The notes: generated from the sequence alone by a model not told the origin. A stretch of 64,000 nt of DNA from Haloglomus litoreum (GCF_029338515.1 NZ_CP119988.1:248001-312000), one strand, 5' to 3'. Shown: positions 8,628 through 17,210, numbered from the stretch's first letter. Made by a program: numbers and translations.

Positions 8628-9348
8628 CCGTCACCTCCGCAGTCCCGGACGGCCCCGGAACCACGTCGATCGCCGTGACGAGGCCGAAGAACCACCGGCG
8701 GACGTTCTCGACCACGAGTCCGGCCTCACGGACCGTCGTCAGCGGCTCGTGGTCCAGCCGGCAGCCGGCCTTCTCGTAGTGGGAGTCGGCGCGGCGGTCC
8801 TGCAGCCAGGCCAGCGGTGCAACGTCGCTCCGGCTGTGTTCGAGCAGGAGGATCTGTCCATCCGGTCTGCAGACCCGCTCCATCTCGCGCAGTGCCGCGG
8901 CCGGATCCGGGAACGTGCAGGTGGAGAACGAGGAGACGACGGTGTCGAACCGGTCGTCCTCGAACGCCAGCCGCTGGGCGTCCATCTGCCGGACGGTTCC
9001 CGACACCGGGCGGCGGGCGAGTTCCTCGCGGGCGTGGGTCAGCATCGCCTCGCTGACGTCGATTCCCACCACCTCGGACGTATCCTGCAGGGAGCGGAAG
9101 TTCTGTCCGGTCCCGCACGCGACGTCCAGAACGCGACCCTCCGCGCTCGAGAACTGTCGCCGGCGGTAGCGACCGGCGACCAGCCGGTCGAGCCACTGCC
9201 ATCGGGCCAGTCCGTCGGCCACCTCCGCGTACGCGTCGGCGATCTCATCTGCCGACATCGGCCGTGGTCGGTTCGAGGGGTCGATACTCCCGCCGCTGTT
9301 CGTCCGTCGCCGTCGGTCGCTGGAACGGTCTCGCTGGGTCGATTGCAT
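8620..9348 (-). CDS. Class I SAM-dependent methyltransferase (UbiE-like)
   Basis: The 242-residue protein contains VLDVACGTGQNF (SAM-binding motif I), VVGIDVSEAML (motif II) and DTVVSSFSTCTFPDP (motif IV), as in Methyltransf_11 enzymes. The N-terminal 30 residues are charged and could be leader, with an alternative start at 9258. It heads the four-gene operon, and an AT-rich palindrome lies 44-61 bp upstream of the ATG. The substrate is unknown; the membrane-protein neighbours suggest a lipid or quinone, but this is not shown. Confidence 0.85.
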   Translation of the reverse strand: MQSTQRDRSSDRRRRTNSGGSIDPSNRPRPMSADEIADAYAEVADGLARWQWLDRLVAGRYRRRQFSSAEGRVLDVACGTGQNFRSLQDTSEVVGIDVSEAMLTHAREELARRPVSGTVRQMDAQRLAFEDDRFDTVVSSFSTCTFPDPAAALREMERVCRPDGQILLLEHSRSDVAPLAWLQDRRADSHYEKAGCRLDHEPLTTVREAGLVVENVRRWFFGLVTAIDVVPGPSGTAEVTDA

Positions 9349-9391
9349 GGGTCGATTGCGAGTGGGTATCGCCCCGCCGAACCGGATAAAG

Positions 9392-9409
9392 TTATCGAAT
9401 ATTTGATAA
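9392..9409. promoter_or_regulatory. AT-rich palindromic operator/promoter candidate
   Basis: An 18-bp near-perfect palindrome, TTATCGAATATTTGATAA, stands out in very GC-rich DNA just upstream of the methyltransferase operon. Its position fits a TATA element overlapped by a dimer-binding site. The ArsR-like regulator encoded immediately upstream is a plausible binder, by position only. Confidence 0.5.
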
Positions 9410-9536
9410 TTTATCGAGCGCGTTTCAAAATCTGGATTGAGCTGAATGCGTACGCTCTGGATCCTTCGAGCGTCTCTCGGCGCGTTCGAACCGGAATCGG
9501 CGATCTCGGCTCAACGGCGATTTTGCAACTCTGCTG

Positions 9537-10460
9537 TCAGGAACGCGATGGCCGTCCGTCGTCACGGCGCACGCGCTCGGTCCGCTCCACCGTCGCTGTC
9601 GCGTCGAGGTGAAGGTGCACGGCGTCGTCCCCGTGGCGCAACACGACCTCGTACTGGTCGGGGTCGGTGGCCACCTGCTCGGAGGTCCAGCGGCCGTCCC
9701 GGAGGTACTCGTGGAACTCCCAGGCCCCCTTCGCGGTCACGTCGACGCCGCGGTCCCAGTAGAACGCCATCGCCGCGGGGTGGTAGACGGCGCTGTAGGT
9801 CAGGGGGCTGTTGTACTTTCGGAGGCACGTCTCGCAGGTGCTCGTCACGAGGAGGGGGTCGGCGTCCGGGAGCGGGCTGTCGGGGAGCGCGCGCACCGCG
9901 ACCGAGAGTACGGCGCCACACTCCGGGCACAGGCCGCGCCGGAGCTTCCGGTAGGTCTCGGCACTCTCGCGCTTGACGCTCCGGAGCAACGCCTCCGTGT
10001 CCCGGGTCCGGACCTGCGCGGGGGTGATCGGCTGTCCCGCGACCGGTCGTTCGCACGCGGTACAGTCGATGCGGAAGAACTGCTGGGAGAGCCGCGCTTC
10101 GAGCGCCGCCTCGCCACAGAGGGCACAGACGCCCGTCACCGGCTCCGGGTCGAACGGCTCAGGCGGCTCGTAGTTCCGTGACAGGATGAACCGGACGATC
10201 TGCTCCCCGGCGTGGGAGAGGGAGTACCCTGCCTCACCCTTGCGGAGGTAGGTTCCGGTGAGTTCACCCAGGTGGTAGGAGAGTTTCGAGGTGTTCTCCA
10301 CCTCGACGTGATCGTAGATCTCCGAGAAGGCGAGTTCGGCCGGCCCCGACCCCACCTGCTCGAGTTCGTACTGTGCGACCGCGACGGCCCGGAGGATCTC
10401 GACGCGCGTGGCATCCGAGAGCAGGCCGAAGACGTCCGTGGCCGAGTAGTCCCCTGTCAT
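9537..10460 (-). CDS. ArsR-like winged-helix regulator with zinc-ribbon C-terminal domain
   Basis: This protein of about 307 residues starts with an ArsR-type wHTH (DVFGLLSDATRVEILRAV, then SEIYDHVEVENTSKLSYHLGEL). A C-terminal domain has several paired cysteines (CALC, CTAC, CPEC, CETC), which read as two zinc ribbons. This arrangement is common among haloarchaeal wHTH proteins of unknown target. The ATG at 10460 is preferred to 10520 because homology starts at FGLLSD. It lies directly upstream of the methyltransferase operon on the same strand and could regulate it. Confidence 0.82.
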   Translation of the reverse strand: MTGDYSATDVFGLLSDATRVEILRAVAVAQYELEQVGSGPAELAFSEIYDHVEVENTSKLSYHLGELTGTYLRKGEAGYSLSHAGEQIVRFILSRNYEPPEPFDPEPVTGVCALCGEAALEARLSQQFFRIDCTACERPVAGQPITPAQVRTRDTEALLRSVKRESAETYRKLRRGLCPECGAVLSVAVRALPDSPLPDADPLLVTSTCETCLRKYNSPLTYSAVYHPAAMAFYWDRGVDVTAKGAWEFHEYLRDGRWTSEQVATDPDQYEVVLRHGDDAVHLHLDATATVERTERVRRDDGRPSRS

Positions 10461-10542
10461 CGTTCCCCGGCTGTTCGAGTTCCGGGTCGCTATTGAAACC
10501 ACGGTGGCGTTGTCGGCCATCCCGAATCGTCGGAGGAAGCAG

Positions 10543-10616
10543 TCCGCCCTCCCCGATTTGAACGGGGGACAAGTCGATCTACAGTCGACTGCTCTACCAG
10601 TCTGAGCTAAGGGCGG
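10543..10616 (-). tRNA. tRNA-Tyr (GTA anticodon)
   Basis: The minus strand folds into a full cloverleaf. The acceptor stem is CCGCCCT/AGGGCGG with discriminator A. The D-arm is GCTC/GAGC, the anticodon stem GTCGA/TCGAC, and the loop CTGTAGA gives anticodon GTA. The T-arm is CCCCG-TTCAAAT-CGGGG. C1-G72 with A73 is the archaeal identity element for tyrosine. No intron is seen and CCA is not encoded. Confidence 0.96.
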
Positions 10617-10797
10617 GCACGCGAAAGTGGGCCGGTCGCGGACTTAATCGTTATCATCCCATGAGGGCATGGGGCGTGGACACACGCTGTCCGACAGTGG
10701 TCGCGTCGACAGTGCGTCGACACGTCCGACTCCGCCGGCAGACGGGCGTCAGACGCACGCGAAGGTTGATGTACCGTGACACACAACGTCGGACAAC

Positions 10798-11340
10798 GTG
10801 AGCAAGATAACGTTCCGGGCCGACGACGACCTCGTGGCCCAGCTGGAGGAGTTCGACGCCTCCAAGAGCGAGGTCATGCGCGAGGCGCTCCGCGAGTACC
10901 TCGGGGAGCCGACCGGGACGTCCGTCGACACGTCCGACGCCGCCCAGGCGGCCGACGCGGGGACGCTCGACGAACTGGTCGCCGAGCGCGTCGACGCCAT
11001 CATCGCCGACCGCTTGGAGGGGTATCGGCCGCCCGCCGAGAGCCAGGATATCAACGTAAACATCTCGCTCGACGGCGAATCCGGAGCGAACGCGTCGGCC
11101 GAGGGGGTCGACCGTAAGACGCCCACCGAGGAGCCCGCAAACGAGCCCGAATCGGGGGAGAAGCAGTGTGCCCAGTGTGGCGAGAACCTGACGCAGGACC
11201 ACGTTTACTGCCCGAACTGTGGTGAGAAGGCGAGCCACCGCGTGTTCTGTGAGTGCGGCGACGAGCTCCGCTCTGACTGGGCGTTCTGCCCATCCTGCGG
11301 CCGTCGGACGACCGCCGCCGACGTGTTGGACAGTCCGTAA
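10798..11340 (+). CDS. cdrL: Ribbon-helix-helix and zinc-ribbon protein (CdrL-like cell-division regulator)
   Basis: This 180-residue protein starts at GTG with an RHH-type DNA-binding segment (SKITFRADDDLVAQLEEFDASKSEVMREALREYL). An acidic linker follows, then two C-terminal zinc ribbons (CAQCGENL...CPNCGEK and CECGDEL...CPSCGRR). A longer RHH protein next to cdrS-ftsZ2 matches CdrL of Halobacterium, reported to control the cdrS-ftsZ2 operon. The name rests on synteny and domain layout. It lies 358 bp upstream of cdrS and probably has its own promoter. Confidence 0.8.
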   Translation: MSKITFRADDDLVAQLEEFDASKSEVMREALREYLGEPTGTSVDTSDAAQAADAGTLDELVAERVDAIIADRLEGYRPPAESQDINVNISLDGESGANASAEGVDRKTPTEEPANEPESGEKQCAQCGENLTQDHVYCPNCGEKASHRVFCECGDELRSDWAFCPSCGRRTTAADVLDSP

Positions 11341-11698
11341 ACAGCGGATAAACGCGTTCTGACGGGGTTCTTCGGGACAATGATCGCTCTCTCCGGACCT
11401 AAATCGGCCGTCGATGACCGCCCGTGTCTGCCAGCTCGACGCGGTTCGCCGGCGCTCGATGCCGCTGTAAACGCCGTAATCGGGCGTCCCGGGCGGGTTT
11501 ACGCGGTTGTGGGACGTCCGTCATACGTTCGAGGAAAGGTTTAAGTGATAGCCGTCAATGCATACTTCTGCGTAAGACGGTCGTCTTACAGCGCGGGTGG
11601 TCGGATTACATCCGGCCGCTGTCGTGCGGTTTCGCGCCGTAGGACGCTTGCGGGTGTGTGCCGCACGCCGTCTTACCGACCAACAAGGGAGCAATACA
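11341..11698 (+). promoter_or_regulatory. cdrS-ftsZ2 promoter region with inverted repeat
   Basis: This 358-bp spacer has no gene. A good haloarchaeal TATA element (TTTAAGTG, 11540-11547) sits about 150 bp before cdrS. Close to the expected transcription start lies a perfect 8-bp inverted repeat, GTAAGACG-GT-CGTCTTAC (11572-11589). A third copy of the half-site, CGTCTTAC, lies at 11669-11676, in the leader. This is the kind of arrangement expected for an RHH repressor site, and CdrL or CdrS are candidates by location. Confidence 0.6.
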
Positions 11699-11875
11699 AT
11701 GGAGCGTGTGACACTACGGATTCCGAAGCAGCAGATCGAAGAGGTCGAGCGAATGGTCGATACGGGGGAGTTCCCCAACCGGAGCGAGGCGATCCGGTCG
11801 GCCGTTCGTGAGATGTTGAACGAACACGAGGACACCGACCGGGCCAGCGACCGGCGCGGCTGGGCCAAGGTGTAG
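11699..11875 (+). CDS. cdrS: CdrS ribbon-helix-helix regulator
   Basis: This 58-residue protein is a bare RHH domain ([19 protein letters not shown], then [16 protein letters not shown]). Size, sequence and position directly upstream of ftsZ2 match CdrS, the haloarchaeal cell division regulator (short), which in Halobacterium controls ftsZ2 and division. The gap to ftsZ2 is three bases, so the two genes form one operon. The ATG at 11699 begins the domain directly. Confidence 0.92.
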   Translation: MERVTLRIPKQQIEEVERMVDTGEFPNRSEAIRSAVREMLNEHEDTDRASDRRGWAKV

Positions 11876-11878
11876 ACG

Positions 11879-13054
11879 ATGCAGGACATCGTCAACTCCG
11901 CCCTGGAGAACGCCGAGGCCGAGTCGCGCGAGATGAGCGACGGCGACGGCGCCAGCGACTTCGGTGACCCGCGCATCGTCATCGTCGGTGCCGGTGGCGC
12001 CGGGAACAACACGGTCAACCGGCTGTACAACATCGGCGTCGAGGGTGCCGAGACCATCGCCATCAACACCGACAAGCAGCACCTGCAGATGATCGAGGCC
12101 GACACGAAGATCCTCGTCGGCAAGTCCCTCACCAACGGGCTCGGTGCGGGTGGCGACCCCTCCATGGGCGAGCGCGCCACCGAGATGGCCCAGGGGACCG
12201 TCAAGGAGGTCATCGGCGACGCCGACCTCGTCTTCGTCACCGCCGGCATGGGTGGCGGCACCGGGACGGGTGCGGCGCCGGTCGTCTCGAAGATCGCCAA
12301 AGAGCAGGGCGCCATCGTCGTCGGCATGGTGTCGACGCCGTTCAACGTCGAGCGCGCCCGCACGGTGAAGGCCGAGGAGGGGCTGGAGAAGCTCCGCAAC
12401 GAGGCCGACTCCATCATCGTGCTGGACAACAACCGCCTGCTCGACTACGTCCCCAACCTGCCCATCGGCAAGGCGTTCTCCGTGATGGACCAGATCATCG
12501 CCGAGACCGTCAAGGGCATCTCCGAGACCATCACCCAGCCGTCGCTGATCAACCTGGACTACGCGGACATGACCTCGATCATGAACCAGGGCGGCGTGGC
12601 GGTGATGCTCGTCGGCGAGACCCAGGACAAGAACAAGACCGAGGAGGTCGTCAACGACGCGATGGAGCACCCGCTGCTCGACGTCGACTACCGTGGCGCC
12701 TCCGGCGGTCTCGTCCACATCACGGGCGGCCCCGACCTCACACTGAAAGAGGCCGAGGGCATCGCCCAGCGCATCACCGAGCGCCTCGAGGCCTCGGCGA
12801 ACGTCATCTGGGGCGCCCGTATCCAGGACGAGTACAAGGGCAAGGTGCGGGTCATGGCCATCATGACCGGCGTCCAGTCCGCACAGGTGCTCGGGCCGAC
12901 GACCCAGAAGCAGGCCGACGCCTCGCGTGCGGCCATCGAGGGTGAGGCGTCGCCCGAAACCGGTAGCTCCGACACCTTCGGCGTCGGCGAGACCGACGGC
13001 GGCAAGCCGGAGGTCGAGAGCGAGAAGAACAACGGTCTGGACGTTATCCGATAG
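11879..13054 (+). CDS. ftsZ2: Cell division protein FtsZ2
   Basis: This 391-residue tubulin homologue has the GTP-binding loop [13 protein letters not shown], the tubulin signature [11 protein letters not shown] and the T7 loop region [15 protein letters not shown]. Haloarchaea have two division tubulins. FtsZ2 is the one co-transcribed with cdrS and acts mainly in ring constriction at mid-cell. The C-terminus (from about residue 345) is an acidic, disordered tail ending GLDVIR, probably for partner binding. The three-base spacing from cdrS implies translational coupling. Confidence 0.96.
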   Translation: MQDIVNSALENAEAESREMSDGDGASDFGDPRIVIVGAGGAGNNTVNRLYNIGVEGAETIAINTDKQHLQMIEADTKILVGKSLTNGLGAGGDPSMGERATEMAQGTVKEVIGDADLVFVTAGMGGGTGTGAAPVVSKIAKEQGAIVVGMVSTPFNVERARTVKAEEGLEKLRNEADSIIVLDNNRLLDYVPNLPIGKAFSVMDQIIAETVKGISETITQPSLINLDYADMTSIMNQGGVAVMLVGETQDKNKTEEVVNDAMEHPLLDVDYRGASGGLVHITGGPDLTLKEAEGIAQRITERLEASANVIWGARIQDEYKGKVRVMAIMTGVQSAQVLGPTTQKQADASRAAIEGEASPETGSSDTFGVGETDGGKPEVESEKNNGLDVIR

Positions 13055-13112
13055 ATACGGATACCGACAGCTTTCTTTCCGGCGTAAACAGTACTGGTAG
13101 CTCGTCTGAAGT

Positions 13113-13155
13113 GTTCTCAGAACTATCTATATCAGCACATCTGTGTGACAGATGT
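13113..13155. promoter_or_regulatory. Two palindromes upstream of the DUF7504 gene
   Basis: GTTCTCAGAAC (13113-13123) is a perfect 11-bp palindrome. ACATCTGT-GTG-ACAGATGT (13137-13155) is a perfect 8-bp-arm inverted repeat. An AT-rich CTATCTATAT lies between them and fits a TATA element. They lie 75-115 bp before the ATG of the downstream gene and could be operator sites, or the second a hairpin in its leader. Confidence 0.45.
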
Positions 13156-13228
13156 CTGTCGGCCGTCCGACCGTCGGCACCGTGGGCATCCGAGGCGTTA
13201 TACTGGTCGTCCCCCTTGCTGTGAGTGA

Positions 13229-13912
13229 ATGTACGAGCTGGTCGACCCCGGCCGCGTCGGTGGTCTCGAACCGCTCGCCCGGACGGTCTCCCCGGGAACC
13301 AGCCTGCTCGTGGCCGGCCCGACGATGACCCGGAAGGCGGAGGTGGTGGCTGCCGTCCTGGGCTCCGGGCACGCCGGAGGGGATGACATCACGATGGTCT
13401 CGACGGAGGACCACACCGACACCGTCCGAGACCGTCTCGACGGGATCGCCACCGTCGAGCGGTCCCGGCTCGGACTGGTGGACTGCACGGGTGGGGCGAC
13501 CGGCGAGGGGCTGTCCGGTCCCGGACGGGTCCAGGTCGTCCCCTCGCCGAGCGACCTCACCGGTCTGGGCATCGGCATCACCCGGGCGATGGAGGCGCTC
13601 CCGGGACGCGGCGGCCGCTACCGCCTGGGGTTCGACTCGCTGTCGACCTTGCTCGCCTACCGGTCCCCGGAGGACGTGTTCAAGTTCTGTCACCTGCTGG
13701 TCACCCGGCTGCGCGAGGCCGGCTGCTGTTCGGTCCTGACGCTGGACACCGACGCCCACGAGACGCGGACGGTGAACACCATCGCCCGGGCATTCGACGG
13801 GAGTATCGACATCCGCGATACACCGGACGATGCGTCGCACGGTCGACCCTACGAACTCCGCCTGCGTGGACTCGATGCGGCACCGGCCTGGACGCCCGTC
13901 GACCTCCCGTGA
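13229..13912 (+). CDS. DUF7504 family RecA/KaiC-like protein
   Basis: This 227-residue protein resembles the haloarchaeal DUF7504 family, which has a RecA/KaiC-like core. There is an opening P-loop-like segment (GTSLLVAGPTMTRKAEV), then SRLGLVDCTGG, and a strand/Walker B-like region (RLGFDSLSTLLAYRSPEDVFKFCHLL). The P-loop is degenerate (no GKT/S), so ATP hydrolysis is doubtful. Two paralogues occur in this window, at 49255-49962 and 63347-64000. The role is unknown; such proteins often sit near signalling genes. It is monocistronic with palindromes upstream. Confidence 0.75.
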   Translation: MYELVDPGRVGGLEPLARTVSPGTSLLVAGPTMTRKAEVVAAVLGSGHAGGDDITMVSTEDHTDTVRDRLDGIATVERSRLGLVDCTGGATGEGLSGPGRVQVVPSPSDLTGLGIGITRAMEALPGRGGRYRLGFDSLSTLLAYRSPEDVFKFCHLLVTRLREAGCCSVLTLDTDAHETRTVNTIARAFDGSIDIRDTPDDASHGRPYELRLRGLDAAPAWTPVDLP

Positions 13913-14081
13913 GTCGGCCGGTCGCTCGCCCTCGATGGCGAGGCTGCCGGCCAGCATCCGCTATCAGCGTCAGGTGAAGCCCGGTCGAACGGGCAGGCAC
14001 GCTCGGTGACGGCTGATCGGCCGGCCGGTCGAGGACAGCTCCCCGGAGCCGCGGATACCCGTCAGCTCCGACCGTCCGCGC

Positions 14082-15107
14082 TCAATCCGCGTCGGCGTCC
14101 GCGTCGGGCGTCGCGCCGTCGAGCCCGGCACCCGCCTCGTGGACGGACGCGACCAGCGCGCACTTCCGGCAGACCTCGCGCGTGGTCGGCGCGCCACACC
14201 GCTCGCACTCGCCGGTGCGTTCGGCGCCGCGGTCCCGCGCCTCGGCGGCCAGTCGCGCCAGCTCCTCGTAGCCCGACATGATGGAGTGGCGGGTCCCGGG
14301 GTGGCCGTCCTCGAGTTCGAGCAGGTGCTCCTGGATCTCCCCGCGGTAGGCCTCGCTGGCGTGTGGGCACTCGGCCATGTGGACCGGCAGGTCCCGGAGG
14401 TGGGCGTACAGCGCGACCTCCTTCTCGGGGACGTCGCGCAGGGGTTTCGCGCGGGGGACGAACGGCCCGCTCTCGGGCTGGTCGGCGGAGTCGCGCTCGT
14501 CCAGCGGCCCGAGCGAGGCCTCCCAGTGACGCGCCATCTTCGTCACGTCGCCCGAGAACAGGTTCATCAGCGCGGTCTGGGCCTCGTCGTCGAGGTTGTG
14601 GCCCGTCAGCAGGAGGTCGGCGTCGAGGTCCGCCGCGTACTGCGAGAGGAGGTCCCGCCGGAACACCCCGCAGTACGCACAGGGGGCCATCCCCTCCGGG
14701 TCCTCGCGTGCCACGTCGTCCATCTCCAGCCCGAACTCCTCGGCGTAGCTGACGACCTCGTGGGCGATGTCGAGTTCGTCCGCGAGGTCGAGGCAGGCGT
14801 CGAGCGAGGCGTCGCGATACCCCTCGATGCCCTCGTGGATAGTGAGCGCGACGAGTTCGATGCGCGGGTCCTCGTCGAAGGTCTCGTGGAGGACGGTGGT
14901 GAGGACGACGCTGTCCTTCCCGCCGGACAGCCCCACGAGCCACGTCGCCGGGTCCTCGGGCGTCGCCCCGTCGGGGACGAGGCTGTCCTCGCGGACCCGC
15001 GAGCGCACCCGGGACTCGACCGAGCGCCGGAAGTGCTCCCCGCAGAGGTGGAGCCCCGAGTACGCGAGGTGCGTAACGGCGTCCGCCGGGCACTTGTCGC
15101 ACTGCAT
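14082..15107 (-). CDS. ncsA: tRNA 2-thiolation protein NcsA (TtuA/Ncs6 family)
   Basis: This 341-residue protein has an N-terminal zinc finger (CDKCPADAVTHLAYSGLHLCGEHF) and the PP-loop SGGKDS for ATP-dependent uridine adenylation. It also has APCAYCGVFRR with the conserved cysteines and a C-terminal zinc ribbon (CERCGAP...CRKC). NcsA thiolates uridine 34 of tRNAs for Lys, Gln and Glu, taking sulfur from a ubiquitin-like carrier. That carrier, SAMP2, is encoded divergently 335 bp away. The acidic tail is haloarchaeal. The ATG at 15107 starts directly at the first zinc ligand. Confidence 0.9.
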   Translation of the reverse strand: MQCDKCPADAVTHLAYSGLHLCGEHFRRSVESRVRSRVREDSLVPDGATPEDPATWLVGLSGGKDSVVLTTVLHETFDEDPRIELVALTIHEGIEGYRDASLDACLDLADELDIAHEVVSYAEEFGLEMDDVAREDPEGMAPCAYCGVFRRDLLSQYAADLDADLLLTGHNLDDEAQTALMNLFSGDVTKMARHWEASLGPLDERDSADQPESGPFVPRAKPLRDVPEKEVALYAHLRDLPVHMAECPHASEAYRGEIQEHLLELEDGHPGTRHSIMSGYEELARLAAEARDRGAERTGECERCGAPTTREVCRKCALVASVHEAGAGLDGATPDADADAD

Positions 15108-15442
15108 CTGGTCGGTGGTCGGGGTGTGGGCGGTTGTGGGTTTCGCTCCGGGGTGTCGCGCACGGTCGGGTCGTCCGCCCGGGGCCGGGGGCCACGAGCC
15201 GCGGCGCCACCTGCGAAGCCCTAAGTAGGGCCATCGACTACGGACGGTCGGAATCCTGATCCGGGGCGCTACCAGGGCGCCAGCCCGGGCCGCTCAGGCA
15301 GGTAGGGTGACCCCACCCAACGTCATCCGCCCACCACTCATACTGCGATATCGAGCATCGACAGCGACCGGTCTCCCGGTGAGCGTTCTGCCCGGGCTAC
15401 GAACACCATCCTCAAGCCGATCTGGCTCCTGCCCACTCCCGT
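15108..15442. other. Divergent spacer between ncsA and samp2
   Basis: This 335-bp spacer carries the promoters of the two divergent genes. A 14-bp palindrome GCCCTAAGTAGGGC (15218-15231) includes the only AT-rich step near ncsA and may be its TATA/operator. I see no gene in it and no other clear structure. Confidence 0.4.
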
Positions 15443-15643
15443 ATGCAGGTCACCGTCGATGTCGTCGGCGAGGGCGAGCGCGACCTGGACCTCGACGCCG
15501 ACGCCACCTACGCCGACCTCCTCTGTGCGTGCTCGTTCTCGCCCCACGAGGCGACGGTGCTGGTCGAGGGGGCCCCGGTCCCGGAGGATGCCCCAGTGAC
15601 GGCCGACCGGGTCGAGGTGCTGCGGCTGGTCAAGGGTGGGTGA
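15443..15643 (+). CDS. samp2: Small archaeal modifier protein 2 (ubiquitin-like SAMP2)
   Basis: This 66-residue beta-grasp protein matches SAMP2 of Haloferax in length and pattern: MQVTVDVVGEG..., SPHEATVLVEGAPVPED, then VEVLRLVKGG. The C-terminal diglycine is adenylated by UbaA and used for protein conjugation and as a sulfur carrier for tRNA thiolation. Its location next to ncsA, the tRNA thiolase that needs it, supports the assignment. One cysteine pair (CAC) is unusual in a small modifier. Confidence 0.92.
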   Translation: MQVTVDVVGEGERDLDLDADATYADLLCACSFSPHEATVLVEGAPVPEDAPVTADRVEVLRLVKGG

Positions 15644-15730
15644 CGGGCGATGCACGGGCCGATGTCGGTTCCGCGCGTGCCGGACACGGCCGCCCTGCCG
15701 TTGAAACAGTTCCAGCCACGTATCACGGGT

Positions 15731-16240
15731 ATGAGCCACACCGGAGACTCGCACGAACTGGTCGGCGAGCCGGCGCCCGCCCTCGCGGCGCCCAACGTCG
15801 GGAGCGGCCCGGACCGCTTCGACCTCGACGCGCTCGACGACGGGACGGACGCGGTCGTCCTCGTCCTGATGCGGGACTACTACTGTACGAAGTGCAAGGC
15901 ACAGGCCGACCGCCTGGCCGACCACTACGAGGCGTTCCACGAGCACGACGCCGAGGTCGTCGCCGTCCTCCCCGAGGACCGAGACCGTGCCCGCGGGTGG
16001 GCCGACGTGCCCTATCCGCTCCTGGCCGACCCCGAGAAGGCGTTCGCCGAGGCGTACGACCAGCCGACGAAGTACGGCGCGCTGGGGGAACTGAGCGACT
16101 TCGCCGGCCGGATGCCCGAGGCCGTCGTCCTCGACACGACCGGCGACCCCGAGGTCGCCTACGTCCACCAGGGCGACGGCTTCGGCGACCGACCCAGCGA
16201 GGACGAACTGCTGGATGTCGTCGCGGAGGTGGGTTCGTAA
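15731..16240 (+). CDS. Peroxiredoxin family protein (AhpC/TSA)
   Basis: This 169-residue thioredoxin-fold protein has MRDYYCTKCKAQADRLADHY. Here the peroxidatic cysteine region carries a CxxC rather than the classic PxxxTxxC. The C-terminal part (PYPLLADPEKAFAEAYDQ, then PEAVVLDTTGDPEVAYVHQG) is typical of the AhpC/TSA family, which reduces peroxides. The ATG at 15731 is used because homology begins at VGEPAPALAAPNVG; an earlier ATG at 15650 adds unrelated residues. It is followed six bases later by a GNAT gene, so they may be co-transcribed. Confidence 0.8.
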   Translation: MSHTGDSHELVGEPAPALAAPNVGSGPDRFDLDALDDGTDAVVLVLMRDYYCTKCKAQADRLADHYEAFHEHDAEVVAVLPEDRDRARGWADVPYPLLADPEKAFAEAYDQPTKYGALGELSDFAGRMPEAVVLDTTGDPEVAYVHQGDGFGDRPSEDELLDVVAEVGS

Positions 16241-16246
16241 CGAGCC

Positions 16247-16690
16247 ATGTGGGCCGGTGGTGACGAGGGGGGTGACGGGAGCCGCGAGCCGACCGCCCGG
16301 AGCCACGACCCCGGTACGCACGCCCCCGCGGACGTGACCGTGGGACCGGCCCGCGAGGGCGAGCGCGCGACCGCGCTGGGCATCCTCGACATGGCCGCGC
16401 TCGAGGTCGACCGCGAGGCCGTGATGGCGGGCGAGCGCGAGGTGCTGGTCGCCGTGACCGATGGCCGCGTGCTGGGGGCGCTGGTACTCGACGGCGAGCG
16501 CATCGAGGCGGTCGCGGTGCGTCCCGGCCGGCAGGGGCAGGGCATCGGGAGCGGACTGGTCGCGGCGGCGGCCGCGCACCGCGAGCGATTGGTCGCGGAG
16601 TTCGACGCGAAACTCCGGCATTTCTACGAGAACCTCGGTTTCGACGCCGAAACCGAAGGAGAACAGAGGTGTCGCGGCGTGCTTGAGTAG
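16247..16690 (+). CDS. GNAT family N-acetyltransferase
   Basis: This 147-residue protein has the acetyl-CoA-binding signature (VAVRPGRQGQGIGSGLVAAAA) and a terminal strand (FYENLGFD), as in GNAT enzymes. The first 30 residues are charged and may be extra. The fold transfers acetyl from acetyl-CoA to an amine; the substrate is unknown. It begins six bases after the peroxiredoxin stop. Confidence 0.82.
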   Translation: MWAGGDEGGDGSREPTARSHDPGTHAPADVTVGPAREGERATALGILDMAALEVDREAVMAGEREVLVAVTDGRVLGALVLDGERIEAVAVRPGRQGQGIGSGLVAAAAAHRERLVAEFDAKLRHFYENLGFDAETEGEQRCRGVLE

Positions 16691-16715
16691 GGGGCGGAGC
16701 GTGGCGTATCTGCGG

Positions 16716-17210
16716 TCAGCGCTCGAGCCCGTGCTCGGCCATCAGCTCCGGGACGGTCTCCGGGCGCATCTCCATGCCGTACTCGGCCGAGACCGCCACG
16801 AGCCGCTCGATGGCGGCCATGTCGGGCATCTCGTCGGACGGGATGAACTCGGCGGCCGCCTCGAAGTAGGCCGCGAAGTCGCCGGGCGCGATGACCTCGA
16901 CGAACTCGACCGGTTCGTCGCCGGCGTTCCAGAACGTGTGCCAGACGTCGCGGGGCTTCACGGCGGTCTCGCCCGGGCCGGCCGTCGAGATCTCACCGTC
17001 CAGCAGGACGGTGAGTTCGCCCCGCACGACGTGGGAGATCTCGTCCTCGCGGCTGTGTCGGTGGAGCGGCGCGCCGAGCGCGTGCGGCGCGAGGGTGTGG
17101 TACACGACCGCGACGCCGCTCTCGCTCTCCTCGGGGGCCACGTCGAGTCGCGCGCCGAGGGCCGAAACCTGCACGTCGTACTTCTGGGGGTGTGTGGATG
17201 CTGAACTCAT
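16716..17210 (-). CDS. Cupin domain protein
   Basis: This 164-residue protein contains cupin motif 1 (HRHSREDEISHVVRGELTVLLDG), with metal-binding histidines and Glu, and motif 2 (VKPRDVWHTFWNAGDEP) with the last His. It is a single-domain Cupin_2 protein, probably metal-binding and cytoplasmic, with an unknown small-molecule substrate. It lies between a convergent GNAT gene and a phosphohexomutase gene reading the same way, 78 bp away. Confidence 0.85.
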   Translation of the reverse strand: MSSASTHPQKYDVQVSALGARLDVAPEESESGVAVVYHTLAPHALGAPLHRHSREDEISHVVRGELTVLLDGEISTAGPGETAVKPRDVWHTFWNAGDEPVEFVEVIAPGDFAAYFEAAAEFIPSDEMPDMAAIERLVAVSAEYGMEMRPETVPELMAEHGLER

